DNA from: Bacteroidota bacterium
GTDB taxonomy: Bacteria; Bacteroidota; Bacteroidia; AKYH767-A; OLB10
Assembly: GCA_016722525.1 (NCBI GenBank)
Contig: JADKJB010000009.1
Coordinates: forward strand, 62,001-126,000
Reading direction: 5' to 3'
DNA: 64,000 nt
This document shows, piece after piece, positions 10,013-19,037 of the stretch. Position 1 is the stretch's first letter. Every line of letters starts with the position of its first letter. The notes beneath the pieces were generated by a model. The model was given only the letters and a program-made list of their open reading frames with translations. It was not told where the DNA came from and did no database searches. The translations under genes and the position numbers were made by a program.

Positions 10013-11542
10013 ATGCATCAGGCCATCCTTATTATCGATTTCGGCTCTCAATATACTCAGCTGATTGCCAGACGAGTACGAGAGTTAAACGTGTATTGTG
10101 AAATACATCCTTTCAATCACCTCCCATCCGGTTTAGAACGTTATAACGGAATTATTCTGTCTGGAGGGCCATCTTCGGTGAAAGATGAAAATGCTCCGGA
10201 AATACCAACGCTCAATTATAGAGGTAAATATCCTGTATTAGGTGTCTGCTATGGAGCGCAGCTTTTGGCTCAACAAGCAGGAGGTAATGTCATGCCTTCT
10301 AAAACCAGAGAGTACGGAAGAGCGCATTTAAGCTATCATGGAAATGGTGGAGCGCTCTTGAAAAATGTAAATACTTCATCTCAGGTTTGGATGTCTCATG
10401 GTGACACTATAACTGAGATACCTCAAAATTTTGAAATAATTGCCAGCACCGAAACAGTAAAAGTAGCAGCTTATAAGATCAAAGGCGAAAACACTTTCGG
10501 TGTTCAGTTTCACCCAGAAGTTGTGCATACTGCAGAAGGTATTACTATACTGAGTAATTTTGTTTTTGATGTTTGTGGTTGTACCGGAGACTGGACACCC
10601 GGTTCTTTCATAGATGAAACAGTTGCTGCATTGAAAACACAATTAGGTTCTGACAAGGTGCTGCTCGGACTTTCCGGTGGTGTTGATTCGGGTGTAGCTG
10701 CTGTTTTGCTGCACAAGGCTATTGATAAAAACCTTCATTGTATTTTTGTTGACAATGGTTTGCTGAGGAAAAATGAATTTAAGCAAGTATTGGATGCCTA
10801 TCAACACATGGGTTTGCAAATTACAGGTGTGGATGCATCACATCATTTTTATAAAGAGCTTCAAGATGTTGTTGACCCTGAAGCCAAGCGAAAAGTTATC
10901 GGACGAGTGTTTATTGAAGAGTTCGACCGTCAGGCTCATACTATTAAGGATGTGAAATGGCTGGCTCAAGGCACCATTTATCCGGATGTTATTGAATCCA
11001 TATCGGTTAAAGGACCGAGTGCTACTATTAAATCACATCATAACGTAGGAGGACTACCTGCTAAGATGAAACTTAAAGTGGTTGAACCACTCAAAACTCT
11101 TTTTAAAGATGAAGTAAGGAAGATAGGAGCTGCCTTAGGGATGCATCCTGATTTATTGAACCGTCACCCATTTCCCGGGCCCGGATTAGGGATACGAATA
11201 CTGGGTGATGTTACTCCTGAAAAAGTTAGAATTATTCAGGAAGTTGATGCTATTTTTATTGATGGATTAAAAGAAGATGGTTTATATGAAAGAGTATGGC
11301 AGGCTGGATCTATTTTGCTCCCTGTAAAATCGGTTGGGGTAATGGGGGATGAGCGTACCTACGAAAATGTGGTCGCCTTACGCGCTGTATCTTCAACTGA
11401 TGGTATGACTGCCGACTGGTGCCATCTTCCACATGAATTTCTTGGTAAAATTTCGAATGCAATTATTAATAATGTTAAGGGTGTGAATAGGGTAGTGTAC
11501 GACATTAGTTCCAAACCCCCTGCAACAATTGAATGGGAATAG
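10013..11542 (+). CDS. guaA: GMP synthase (glutamine-hydrolysing)
   Basis: The intact 509-residue protein has both GuaA parts. The class I glutamine amidotransferase (1-190) has nucleophile C79 in G-V-C-Y-G-A-Q and H167/E169 in Q-F-H-P-E. The ATP-pyrophosphatase domain begins with the PP-loop S-G-G-V-D-S (221-226). The C-terminal dimerisation domain ends in K-P-P-A-T-I-E-W-E, the usual GuaA ending. It converts XMP to GMP using ATP and glutamine-derived ammonia in the cytosol. The length is normal and the frame undisturbed. The PBP1-like lipoprotein gene starts one base after its stop, so the two may share a transcript. Confidence 0.97.
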   Translation: MHQAILIIDFGSQYTQLIARRVRELNVYCEIHPFNHLPSGLERYNGIILSGGPSSVKDENAPEIPTLNYRGKYPVLGVCYGAQLLAQQAGGNVMPSKTREYGRAHLSYHGNGGALLKNVNTSSQVWMSHGDTITEIPQNFEIIASTETVKVAAYKIKGENTFGVQFHPEVVHTAEGITILSNFVFDVCGCTGDWTPGSFIDETVAALKTQLGSDKVLLGLSGGVDSGVAAVLLHKAIDKNLHCIFVDNGLLRKNEFKQVLDAYQHMGLQITGVDASHHFYKELQDVVDPEAKRKVIGRVFIEEFDRQAHTIKDVKWLAQGTIYPDVIESISVKGPSATIKSHHNVGGLPAKMKLKVVEPLKTLFKDEVRKIGAALGMHPDLLNRHPFPGPGLGIRILGDVTPEKVRIIQEVDAIFIDGLKEDGLYERVWQAGSILLPVKSVGVMGDERTYENVVALRAVSSTDGMTADWCHLPHEFLGKISNAIINNVKGVNRVVYDISSKPPATIEWE

Positions 11543-11543
11543 C

Positions 11544-12809
11544 ATGAGAACATTTCTTCATATACGTAACGGTTGCTTTTATTTTGTTGCAGTTACAGTT
11601 CTGGTATTGAATGTTTCTTGTAAGTCAACTCAAAAATCCCAGAACTCTGCTCCAGCTCCAATTGTAGTGCAACCTCCTGCTCCTTTGGCAGATCCTGTAC
11701 CAACCATAAAAGAAGTCTCGAAGGATGTTGTTAAACAGCTGAAAGTAGCCTTGATTATGCCTTTTGAACTGAATGTTAATTTTGGTGAAGTCACTGATGA
11801 AATACTTGAACCCCAAATAAGTCCTTAATCACTCCCGTCTTTGAATTTTTTAGAAGGGGCCCAAATCGCAATTGATTCGTTGATGTTGCTCAAAAGAGAA
11901 GTAAAAATTACTGCTTATGATACACCTCCCGATTCAATTGGAGTTGTTCGTATGTTGACTAATCCTGAATTTAAAGAAGCTAATATGGTGATAGGTACTT
12001 TTCCTAATAGCCTGGTAAATGCTGCTGTAGGAGCCGCAAAAATGGCTAATGTGAATCTGTTACTTACGCAAGCTGGCACCACATCTGTTTTAGATAATTA
12101 TGCCAACACTGCACTGGCCTTTGCGTCTACGATAACCCAATGTCGCGGAATGGTTTCATTTATGATGGCACAATATCCCGATTCAAAAGTAATTCTTGTT
12201 TATCGTACTACAAAAAGAGAAGAGGAATTAGCTGCAATTTATAAGGATGAAATTTTAAAGGACAAACAATCTCACGAATTCGTTGAACATAAATCTATCG
12301 AAAAAGGTGATAAAGAAATTGCGGCTCTTTTAAGCAAAACAAAGCGAAATGTAATCTTTCTCATTTCTTCTGATGAGGCATTTATAAGCCCTGTGCTAAG
12401 CCTGTTTGAAGAACAAAATATTTTTGGAGTGATGGTCGCAGGCTTACCTACCTGGCAAAATTTCGAATCCATTGATTTTATGTCTATGAAAAACGTGCAG
12501 GTGATGCTGTTCGATAATAATTTTATTTCATACGATGCACCCGAACGAAGTGTCTTTAGGAAAGCATTCATTTCAAAATATCAGAACGATCCATTGAATG
12601 CTGCTTATAATGGATTTGATATTGTATTTAAAATGGGAATTGGGTTTGAAAACAGGGAACAAAAATTTCAAAATTGGATTAGAAAATCTTTTCCGGAAAG
12701 CACTTCTGATTTTAATTTTATAGGAGATGGTTTTGGAGGCATGGAGAATAAATTTATTTCTGTTTTAAAATTTAATGATTACAATCTTGAACGAATAAAT
12801 TTGAAGTAG
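11544..12809 (+). CDS. PBP1-like (branched-chain amino-acid receptor type) lipoprotein, internal stop
   Basis: Reading through one TAA at 11826-11828 gives a single protein of about 421 residues. The start at ATG 11544 gives a lipoprotein signal with the lipobox L-N-V-S-C near residue 24, then a proline-rich linker. From about residue 65 a type I periplasmic-binding fold follows (K-V-A-L-I-M-P-F, F-L-E-G-A-Q-I-A-I-D-S-L, later I-F-L-I-S-S-D-E-A). Such proteins in Bacteroidota often carry LysM domains upstream; none is seen here. The ligand is unknown. The TAA lies in the same frame as both halves, where a Q codon (CAA) would suit, so it looks like a substitution error or a real nonsense mutation, not an indel. 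Confidence 0.72.
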
Positions 12810-12932
12810 CAACGCAAATTTTCTGTATATTGATTGCTTCCCTGTTTTTAATTTTAAATCATCTTGTAGTTGAAATGTATTAGTTGAAATATTGTATTAG
12901 AATTAGGTTTATGGTAGTTTGTTCTTGGTAAA

Positions 12933-14483
12933 ATGAATTTTCTACAAAATCATAAGTGGGTATATTTTTCTATTTTTTGTTTGTTTATTGTTGCTTTTGC
13001 TCCTGTAATCAGTTACCGTTATTTTCCAACTGTTGACGGACCTGCGCATTTGTACAATGCCAAAATTATTCGTGAAATATTATTTGGGAACAGTGATTTT
13101 TATTCCCAATACTTTGTGTTAAATGAAGAATGGATCCCAAATTGGTCAGGGCACTTTATTGCGGTAACAGTGGGACTTTTCTTGCCATTATGGGCAATTG
13201 AGAAGGTTTTAATTTTAATTATTATTGCCGGTTTGCCATTAAGTATTTTGATGTTGTTGAGATCACTAAAAATTGAAATTTCCTGGAATTTCTTGATTTT
13301 GCTTCCTTTCACTTATACCTTGCCTCTTTATTTGGGATTTTTCAATTTTATGTTGGCAATTCCTTTATCATTAGTAGCCTTATCATGGATAATATCTTGG
13401 AATAAAAGAAAATCAAAGGTAAGTTGGATACTTACTAGTGTTCTAATTACAACAGTATATTTCAGCCATCTGATGGTTTTTGGAATTTTGTTTATCATTT
13501 CTGCCATTTACATACTCTGGACTTTCCGAATAGAATCATGGAATTTAGAAAATGGTAAGTTACTTCTTCAAAAGTTTTTATCTTTTTTTCCGAGGTTTAT
13601 ATTGGCAATAGGCTTTTATTCGGGTCGAAGTATAGATGGATATAAAGGTGCTTCTGAACGACTATCATTAGAGAATTTATGGAAAAACCTTGGTGAAGCT
13701 TCTTCTTTGGTAGGGCTTAATGCACCTATTGAAACCCCGTTCACAAAACTATTTCTCCTGGGAATAGTATTCTTAGTTGTTTTAGTTTTGTTTTTCCGTA
13801 TTAATACAAGAAGCTTCAGGTTAACTTCTGATTTTATACTGATAGCTGCTTTTCTTTTCCTTATTTTATATTTTTTTATTCCTGATGGCATAGCTTCAGG
13901 TGGATTTATTGCTATCAGATTGCAACTTTTTTTTCTCTTGTTTTTGGTTATCTGGTTAGTTGCTCAAAAGATGTCATTATCAATTTCAATACTTACTGGA
14001 TTATTGGGAGTAATTGTATCACTCTCAACACTGAATTACCGGCTTGATGTAGCCAAAGAACTTGATTCAGATGCCAGACAAATGATTGCTATTTCGGAGA
14101 ATATAGGAAGTGAGACTGTGCTTTTACCTTTGAATTATTCAACTAATTGGCTGCATACTAATTTGTCTAATTATATTGGAGCAAACCGAAATGTTATTGT
14201 TTTAGATAATTATGAGGCTGTTTTTAATGTATTCCCAATAAAATGGAGGGAATCTAAAAGGCCTGATGATAAAGTTGGCAATTTTGCTCAAAGCCTGAAC
14301 CCTGAAATTACTATTGAAAATTATGAAAAGTTAACCGGTGTAAAAATTGATCATTTATCCAGATGGAGCTTTGTGAATCATGAACCTGATTCTTTGTCAT
14401 CAGTTACTGATTCTGAAATTAATCGTTTGTATGAATTTGGAGGGAATGTGGAGAAAATTGAATTGTTTAACAGACGAAAGTAA
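12933..14483 (+). CDS. Polytopic membrane protein, GT-C glycosyltransferase-like
   Basis: This 516-residue protein has about 11-12 predicted membrane spans through residue 370, then a soluble domain of about 140 residues. After the first span there is an acidic loop motif D-G-P-A-H (35-39), at the place where GT-C glycosyltransferases keep their catalytic acidic residue. The architecture fits a lipid-linked-sugar transferase or another polytopic envelope enzyme. I cannot name the family or the substrate. Codon and base use is more AT-rich than its neighbours, as often seen for membrane proteins. The frame is intact. It stands alone, with 120 bases before it. Confidence 0.6.
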   Translation: MNFLQNHKWVYFSIFCLFIVAFAPVISYRYFPTVDGPAHLYNAKIIREILFGNSDFYSQYFVLNEEWIPNWSGHFIAVTVGLFLPLWAIEKVLILIIIAGLPLSILMLLRSLKIEISWNFLILLPFTYTLPLYLGFFNFMLAIPLSLVALSWIISWNKRKSKVSWILTSVLITTVYFSHLMVFGILFIISAIYILWTFRIESWNLENGKLLLQKFLSFFPRFILAIGFYSGRSIDGYKGASERLSLENLWKNLGEASSLVGLNAPIETPFTKLFLLGIVFLVVLVLFFRINTRSFRLTSDFILIAAFLFLILYFFIPDGIASGGFIAIRLQLFFLLFLVIWLVAQKMSLSISILTGLLGVIVSLSTLNYRLDVAKELDSDARQMIAISENIGSETVLLPLNYSTNWLHTNLSNYIGANRNVIVLDNYEAVFNVFPIKWRESKRPDDKVGNFAQSLNPEITIENYEKLTGVKIDHLSRWSFVNHEPDSLSSVTDSEINRLYEFGGNVEKIELFNRRK

Positions 14484-14557
14484 ATTTACTTTTGATGAAA
14501 AGTTAATTTGGGTGCTTCCAGATTAGATTTTTAATGTATAATTTTTAACTTTACTCT

Positions 14558-15061
14558 ATGACTAAAATCGAAAGGCTGCTAAATGAATATGGAGAAAGTC
14601 ACCAGAATCCCATTAATAAAATATTGCATTGGTTTTGTGTTCCTGTTATTCTTATAAGTTTGTTAGGGCTGATAGCAGCAATTCCAGTACCTGATTTCTT
14701 TAAAGCTATTCACTTGGGAGACAGAACAGTAAACTGGGCTATTGTTTTGGTTTTTTTGCCATGATTTACTATTTTCCTCTCACTGACGCTGGCTCTAGGA
14801 ATGATCATCCTAGTAGTACTGTTGTCAGTAACTGGTTTTTTGATTTCTGCCTATATTCCTTTGCCGTTATGGAAAACATCTCTGATTATGTTTTCATTGG
14901 CATGGATAGGTCAGTTTTGGGGACACAAAATTGAAGGAAAGAAACCCTCGTTTTTGAAGGATATCCAATTCTTGTTGATTGGACCTGTATGGTTATTAAG
15001 TTTTATTTATAAAAAACTGGGAATAACTTATACGGTCAACAAATCCTTCCCAAAATACTAG
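14558..15061 (+). CDS. Mpo1-like/DUF962 membrane protein, internal stop
   Basis: Two same-frame ORFs (14558-14764, 14801-15061), separated by a TGA at 14762-14764, make one protein of about 167 residues. The N-terminus has Y-G-E-S-H-Q-N-P-I-N-K-x-x-H-W. The C-terminal part has G-Q-F-W-G-H-K-I-E-G-K-K-P-S. Both are hallmark histidine motifs of the DUF962/Mpo1 family. Yeast Mpo1 is an iron-dependent 2-hydroxy fatty acid dioxygenase. Four hydrophobic spans fit the family. One extra T in the T-run near 14752 plus one fewer C near 14776 would give a smooth A-M-I-Y-Y-F segment, so two compensating indels may explain the stop. It converges with the sigma factor gene and overlaps it by 4 bases. Confidence 0.75.
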
Positions 15062-15594
15062 ATAGGGGTAGTTTTTGAAAGACCTAATTGCATTCCATAA
15101 GTTTTAAGAGAATCCTGTAGCTTTTGTCTCGCATTATGGATGCGGATTTTCACTGTTCCTAGTGGAATGGAAAGATGCTGAGCGATTTCTTCGTACTTAT
15201 ATCCTTCAAAACTCATCATGAAAGGTTTCTTTAAATTTTCATTCAGGCTTTCTATTGCTGACTGAATGTCTCTCATAGCAAGTCTTGATTCAGCTCCATT
15301 GTTCCCTGAATTACTCAACGAGTTAATGTAATATTGGTTTTCCGTATCATCTGTAAAAATGTTACTATTCACCATTCTACGATACTGATTGATGAAAATG
15401 TTTTTCATAATGGTGTACAACCAACCTTTAAGATTAGTTCCCTCAGTGAACTTATCTTTGTTCTTAAATGCTTTTAGCATAGTTTCCTGTACTAAGTCAT
15501 TAGCATTTTCTACATCTTGTGCCAGTTTCATTGCATATCCGCGTAATGGTTTGTACTGGCTTTGTACTGCGTGATTGAATTCGATCTGTGTCAT
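15058..15594 (-). CDS. ECF-type RNA polymerase sigma factor
   Basis: The 178-residue protein has sigma-70 region 2 (about 10-75, with A-N-D-L-V-Q-E-T-M-L-K-A-F and W-L-Y-T-I-M-K-N) and region 4 (about 115-165, with Y-E-E-I-A-Q-H-L-S-I-P-L-G-T-V-K-I-R-I-H-N-A). There is no region 1.1 or 3, as usual for ECF factors. It directs RNA polymerase to a stress or envelope regulon. No anti-sigma gene lies next to it, and it has no extra C-terminal domain. A textbook housekeeping promoter lies upstream. Frame and length are normal. Confidence 0.92.
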   Translation of the reverse strand: MTQIEFNHAVQSQYKPLRGYAMKLAQDVENANDLVQETMLKAFKNKDKFTEGTNLKGWLYTIMKNIFINQYRRMVNSNIFTDDTENQYYINSLSNSGNNGAESRLAMRDIQSAIESLNENLKKPFMMSFEGYKYEEIAQHLSIPLGTVKIRIHNARQKLQDSLKTYGMQLGLSKTTPI

Positions 15595-15624
15595 TTTGTT
15601 TAGGTTTTAGGTTTTAATGTTCGA

Positions 15625-15654
15625 CAAATGTACTACTAATAACGATCAAATCAA
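15625..15654 (-). promoter_or_regulatory. Bacteroidetes-type promoter for the ECF sigma gene
   Basis: Read on the minus strand, TTG (15654-15652) is followed after 19 bases by TACATTTG (15632-15625). This matches the primary sigma-factor consensus of the phylum (TTG, 19-21 nt, TAnnTTTG). The start codon follows about 30 bases downstream of the -7 box. Confidence 0.7.
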
Positions 15655-15810
15655 CAAAAGTGTTTAATAAAAAGTATAAAAAGATAAACAAAAAGCCTAA
15701 AATATTGATTAACAGTTACAAAATGTTTAACGAATTTTTAAAATAGTTAAACAAAAATTGATTTTCAATGGTTTTATATTTGTTTTAACACCTATTTAAT
15801 CAACAAACCC

Positions 15811-16502
15811 ATGATACTAAATAACAAATTAAAGATTGCAGAAATAGATGAGCAAATTTTGGCTGATTTGCTGTCTGATGGCCATATAGCTACTTCAATA
15901 GACACCCCATTAAGAAAAGATGCCTTTGATTTGAATGACGATGAAAAATTCAAAAATAGAAGCAGCTTTTAAAGACATTATGATTACCCTGGGCCTTGAT
16001 TTAAATGATGATAGTTTAAGAGGTACCCCAAACGAGTTGCAAAATGTATGTAAAAGAAATATTTGGAGGTTTAAATCCTGCTAACAGGCCTGATGTAACC
16101 TTATTTGAGAATAAGTTTAATTATGGTAAAATGCTCATTGAAAAAAATATTACGCTTTTTTCTAATTGTGAACATCACTTTGTCCCTGTATATGGAAAAG
16201 TGCACTTAGCCTATTTTTCGAGTGGGAAGGTGATAGGGTTATCAAAGTTAAATCGTATTGTACAATATTTTGCTCAGCGACCTCAGGTGCAGGAGCGTCT
16301 TACAGTACAAATTATGAACGAACTGAAGAATGTGCTCGAGACAGAGGATGTTGCTATTATTATTGATGCTGTACATCACTGCGTATGTTCACGTGGTATT
16401 AAAGATGTTAATAGTTCCACCATTACAGCCGAGTACTCCGGTAAATTCATTCATGAATCAACCAAACAGGAATTTATGAGGCTTTTGAGTTTGTCAATTT
16501 AA
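15811..16502 (+). CDS. folE: GTP cyclohydrolase I, frameshifted
   Basis: The C-terminal 152 residues are open at 16044-16502. They hold the zinc ligands C42 and H45 (N-C-E-H-H) and C113 (H-H-C-V-C-S-R-G), plus the standard ending. The N-terminal part begins at ATG 15811 and needs three one-base corrections: near 15948 (A-run), 16037 (A-run) and 16043 (A-run). These restore K-I-E-A-A-F-K-D-I-M, then G-T-P-K-R-V-A-K-M-Y-V-K-E, the normal FolE order, for about 230 residues in all. The enzyme turns GTP into 7,8-dihydroneopterin triphosphate, the first step to folate or pterins. The start follows a TATATTTG box at 15775-15782. Confidence 0.9.
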
Positions 16503-16702
16503 ACTCAGGTTCTTCGTTTTTTAATAAAACCAACAGGACAAATTGATCCTTATTGGCTCTTTTCTATTCTTTTTCATTAAAAAGATCAATTTTTTGACGA
16601 TTGAATCAGATTTATTTAAGCCATATTTAGTCATTTCTTTGGTTTTATTTTATTTCTTTAAAAATAAATGTACTGATAATCAAATATTTGTGTAAAATAT
16701 TA

Positions 16703-16763
16703 AAATAAATAGTACTATGTATTGCATGGTACTATTTATTTGACATATCTTTGCAATGCATTG
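16703..16763 (+). promoter_or_regulatory. Promoter embedded in a 13-bp dyad before padR
   Basis: A perfect 13-bp inverted repeat (16703-16715 and 16729-16741) with a 13-base centre covers the TTG -33 box (16722-16724). After 21 bases comes TATCTTTG (16746-16753), a full -7 match. A second palindrome, CAATGCATTG (16754-16763), covers the expected transcription start. This arrangement fits an autoregulated PadR promoter: repressor bound to the dyad would cover the -33. The rest of the 16503-16894 gap is AT-rich with no gene that I can see. Confidence 0.65.
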
Positions 16764-16894
16764 TAGAGAAAATAGTAGTCTTTGTTAACGATCAAAAATT
16801 CAATAGAGGAAAATTCATGAAGAAGCTTAAATAAGTATAATTCTAACATCTAAAACAAAACAACCTGGGTAATCTCGAAAATACACACGCCCAA

Positions 16895-17206
16895 ATGCGG
16901 AAAGGCGTTTTAGACATTTGCATTCTAAGCATAATATCGCAAGGAGAAATTTATCCTTCTGATATTATTACCAAAATGAAAGAGGCAAAACTTATTGTAG
17001 TTGAGGGTACATTGTATCCTTTACTTACACGACTAAAAAACGCAGGACTGCTGGCTTACTCGTGGGTGGAGTCGAACTCCGGTCCACCTCGGAAGTATTA
17101 CAAATTAACTCCTCTCGGGGAAGAACTTCTAAAAGAACTCAGAATTACCTGGGACGAACTTCTGGAAGCAGTAAATAAAACAACCAATCAAAACACAGCA
17201 CTATGA
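16895..17206 (+). CDS. PadR-family transcriptional regulator
   Basis: The 103 residues shown form the PadR winged-helix domain: R-K-G-V-L-D-I-C-I-L, then Y-P-S-D-I-I-T-K-M-K, V-V-E-G-T-L-Y-P-L-L-T-R-L and G-P-P-R-K-Y-Y-K-L-T-P-L-G. PadR proteins are dimeric repressors. The frame is open upstream (N-L-G-N-L-E-N-T-H-A-Q before M), and family members usually start there, so the true start is likely at about 16862-16870 with a lost ATG or a CTG start. The next gene starts inside its stop (ATGA), so it is coupled to the PspC protein; this pair is common in Bacteroidota. It likely represses its own promoter through the dyad at 16703-16741. Confidence 0.9.
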   Translation: MRKGVLDICILSIISQGEIYPSDIITKMKEAKLIVVEGTLYPLLTRLKNAGLLAYSWVESNSGPPRKYYKLTPLGEELLKELRITWDELLEAVNKTTNQNTAL

Positions 17207-18902
17207 ACAAGACACTATCCGTAAATATTGGAGGAATTGTTTTTCATATCGAAGAACAAGCCTACGACAGGTTAAGCAAATACCTGGTAGCCATAAAAGG
17301 ATATTTTACCGCATCCGAAGGAAGGGATGAAATTATACAAGATATTGAAGGCCGTATTGCTGAAATGTTTCAGGAAAGGGTCAACAACGGTAAACAAGTG
17401 ATCCTGGAAAGTGACGTGGACCACGTGATTAATTTGATGGGAAGACCCGAGCAGTTTGCCTCCGAACCTGAAGGCGATTTGCCTGGCGCAAGTGAGCCAA
17501 CTTCTTACAACAATAAAAAATCCTATCGCAGGCTCTATCGCGACTCCGATGATCGGGTGATTGGTGGTGTTTGTTCCGGTTTAAGTCACTATCTTGGAAT
17601 TGATCCTCTTTATCTTAGATTGATTTTTGCCGTGGCATTTTTTGTCTTTGGATCGGGTTTCTTTCTCTATATCATACTGATGCTGGTCATGCCCAAAGCA
17701 ATTTCTACTTCTGAAAAATTAGAAATGAAAGGTGAGCCGGTGAATATTTCAAACATCAGTAAAACAGTTGTTTCCGAATTAACGGATAAACAGGATAGTG
17801 GCATCGCCCGTTTCTTTGATGCTATTGGACAAATTCTTGCCGGTGGATTTAAGTTGCTAGGTAAAATTATAGCAGCCTTTTTCATTGTTATTGGAATCAT
17901 TATCCTGATAGGCTTTTTGCTCGCTTTCCTGGCTTTGATTGGAGTAGGTGGTATCTCAATCCCTTTCCTTATCACCGATCTGGTTATGAATCCATGGCAG
18001 CAAACTATGGCGTTGTTGGGTGCTTTCTTTGTTGTTGGAATTCCATTGATAATGCTTATTTACAAAGCAATTAAAGTGCTGTTTAAAATCAAGATGGAAA
18101 GCAGAATCATCAACTGGACTGCGTTAGCGTTATGGATTGTTGGTATCGTGTTATCGATCACAGTTGTCAGTTCTGTTGGAAGCGAATTCAGGAGCCGGGA
18201 ATCGAAACGAATGGATGTTCCTATTGTTCAACCTGCCGGCGATACATTATTTCTGGATATGATGGATCCAAAAGGAAATCAAGAGGACTGGTATTTCTCA
18301 AACAATCAGAGTGTTAACGATCCATTTGATATTGCAGCTTTCCTTGATTCAGTAAGAATAGAAAGTGTTTCACTTGATATTGTTAAGTCGCAATCGCCTT
18401 CGTTTGAACTCGTTCAAATTGTTAACTCAAGAGGAACAGACAGAAGAAGTGCGCTTGAAAATGCGAGAAAAGTGCAATATAGTATTGAACAGGAAAACTC
18501 TAAATTAAAGTTTGATGAAAGCTTTTATCTTCCTAAAGGCATTAAATACCGAAATCAAAAATCCAATTGATTTTGAAAGTTCCTGTTGGAAAAAGTGTTT
18601 ATATGTCTGAAAATTTGGATAAAATCATTTACGATGTCAAAAACGTTACCAATACTTTTGATGGCGATATGGTTGGCAAAACTTGGACTATGACCACAGA
18701 TGGCCTGGAATGTATTGGCTGCAACCTTCCGGACGACAATTTCAGGACTAAAAACAAAGATGTGTTTATCAGAATTAATGAGAACGGTGTTAAGGTGCAA
18801 AGCGCAGGCCAAGAGAATGACAGTACGTTCTCCATCGATGGAAATGATGTGGATATTAAAATAAACAGTGACGGCGTTCAAATCGACGCTAAGAAAAAGT
18901 AA
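17203..18902 (+). CDS. Large PspC-domain membrane protein paired with PadR, frameshifted
   Basis: The ORF 17203-18570 plus 18567-18902 gives about 566 residues once one A is added to the A-run near 18557. An N-terminal soluble domain (1-90) is followed by a PspC domain (about 108-165, G-V-C-S-G-L-S-H-Y-L-G-I-D-P). Three to four membrane spans follow (about 215-325), then a long C-terminal beta-rich domain rich in D, N and G, probably periplasmic. Proteins of this layout commonly sit behind padR and are thought to sense or buffer envelope stress; this is inference. It overlaps padR by 4 bases and is followed by a strong terminator, so the operon has two genes. Confidence 0.82.
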
Positions 18903-18934
18903 AGGTTTTTTTGGTTTAAAGGTTTTTGTGAGGT

Positions 18935-18967
18935 AGCCGTCCCATTTATTGGGACGGCTTTTTTTTA
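18935..18967 (+). terminator. Rho-independent terminator of the padR-PspC operon
   Basis: A GC-rich 9-bp perfect stem (18935-18943 with 18951-18959) and a 7-base loop are followed by eight or more T. It lies about 30 bases after the PspC stop. Confidence 0.9.
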
Positions 18968-19037
18968 TAAACTAAACCCTTTTTTTTGACTGCATTCAGG
19001 ATTTTGCTATCATTGTGTATTCTGTAAAAGCAGTTTT

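Noticed and set aside
16530..16612. Inverted repeat after folE as terminator
   Set aside because: The arms match imperfectly and are about 50 bases apart, so it is not a convincing intrinsic terminator.
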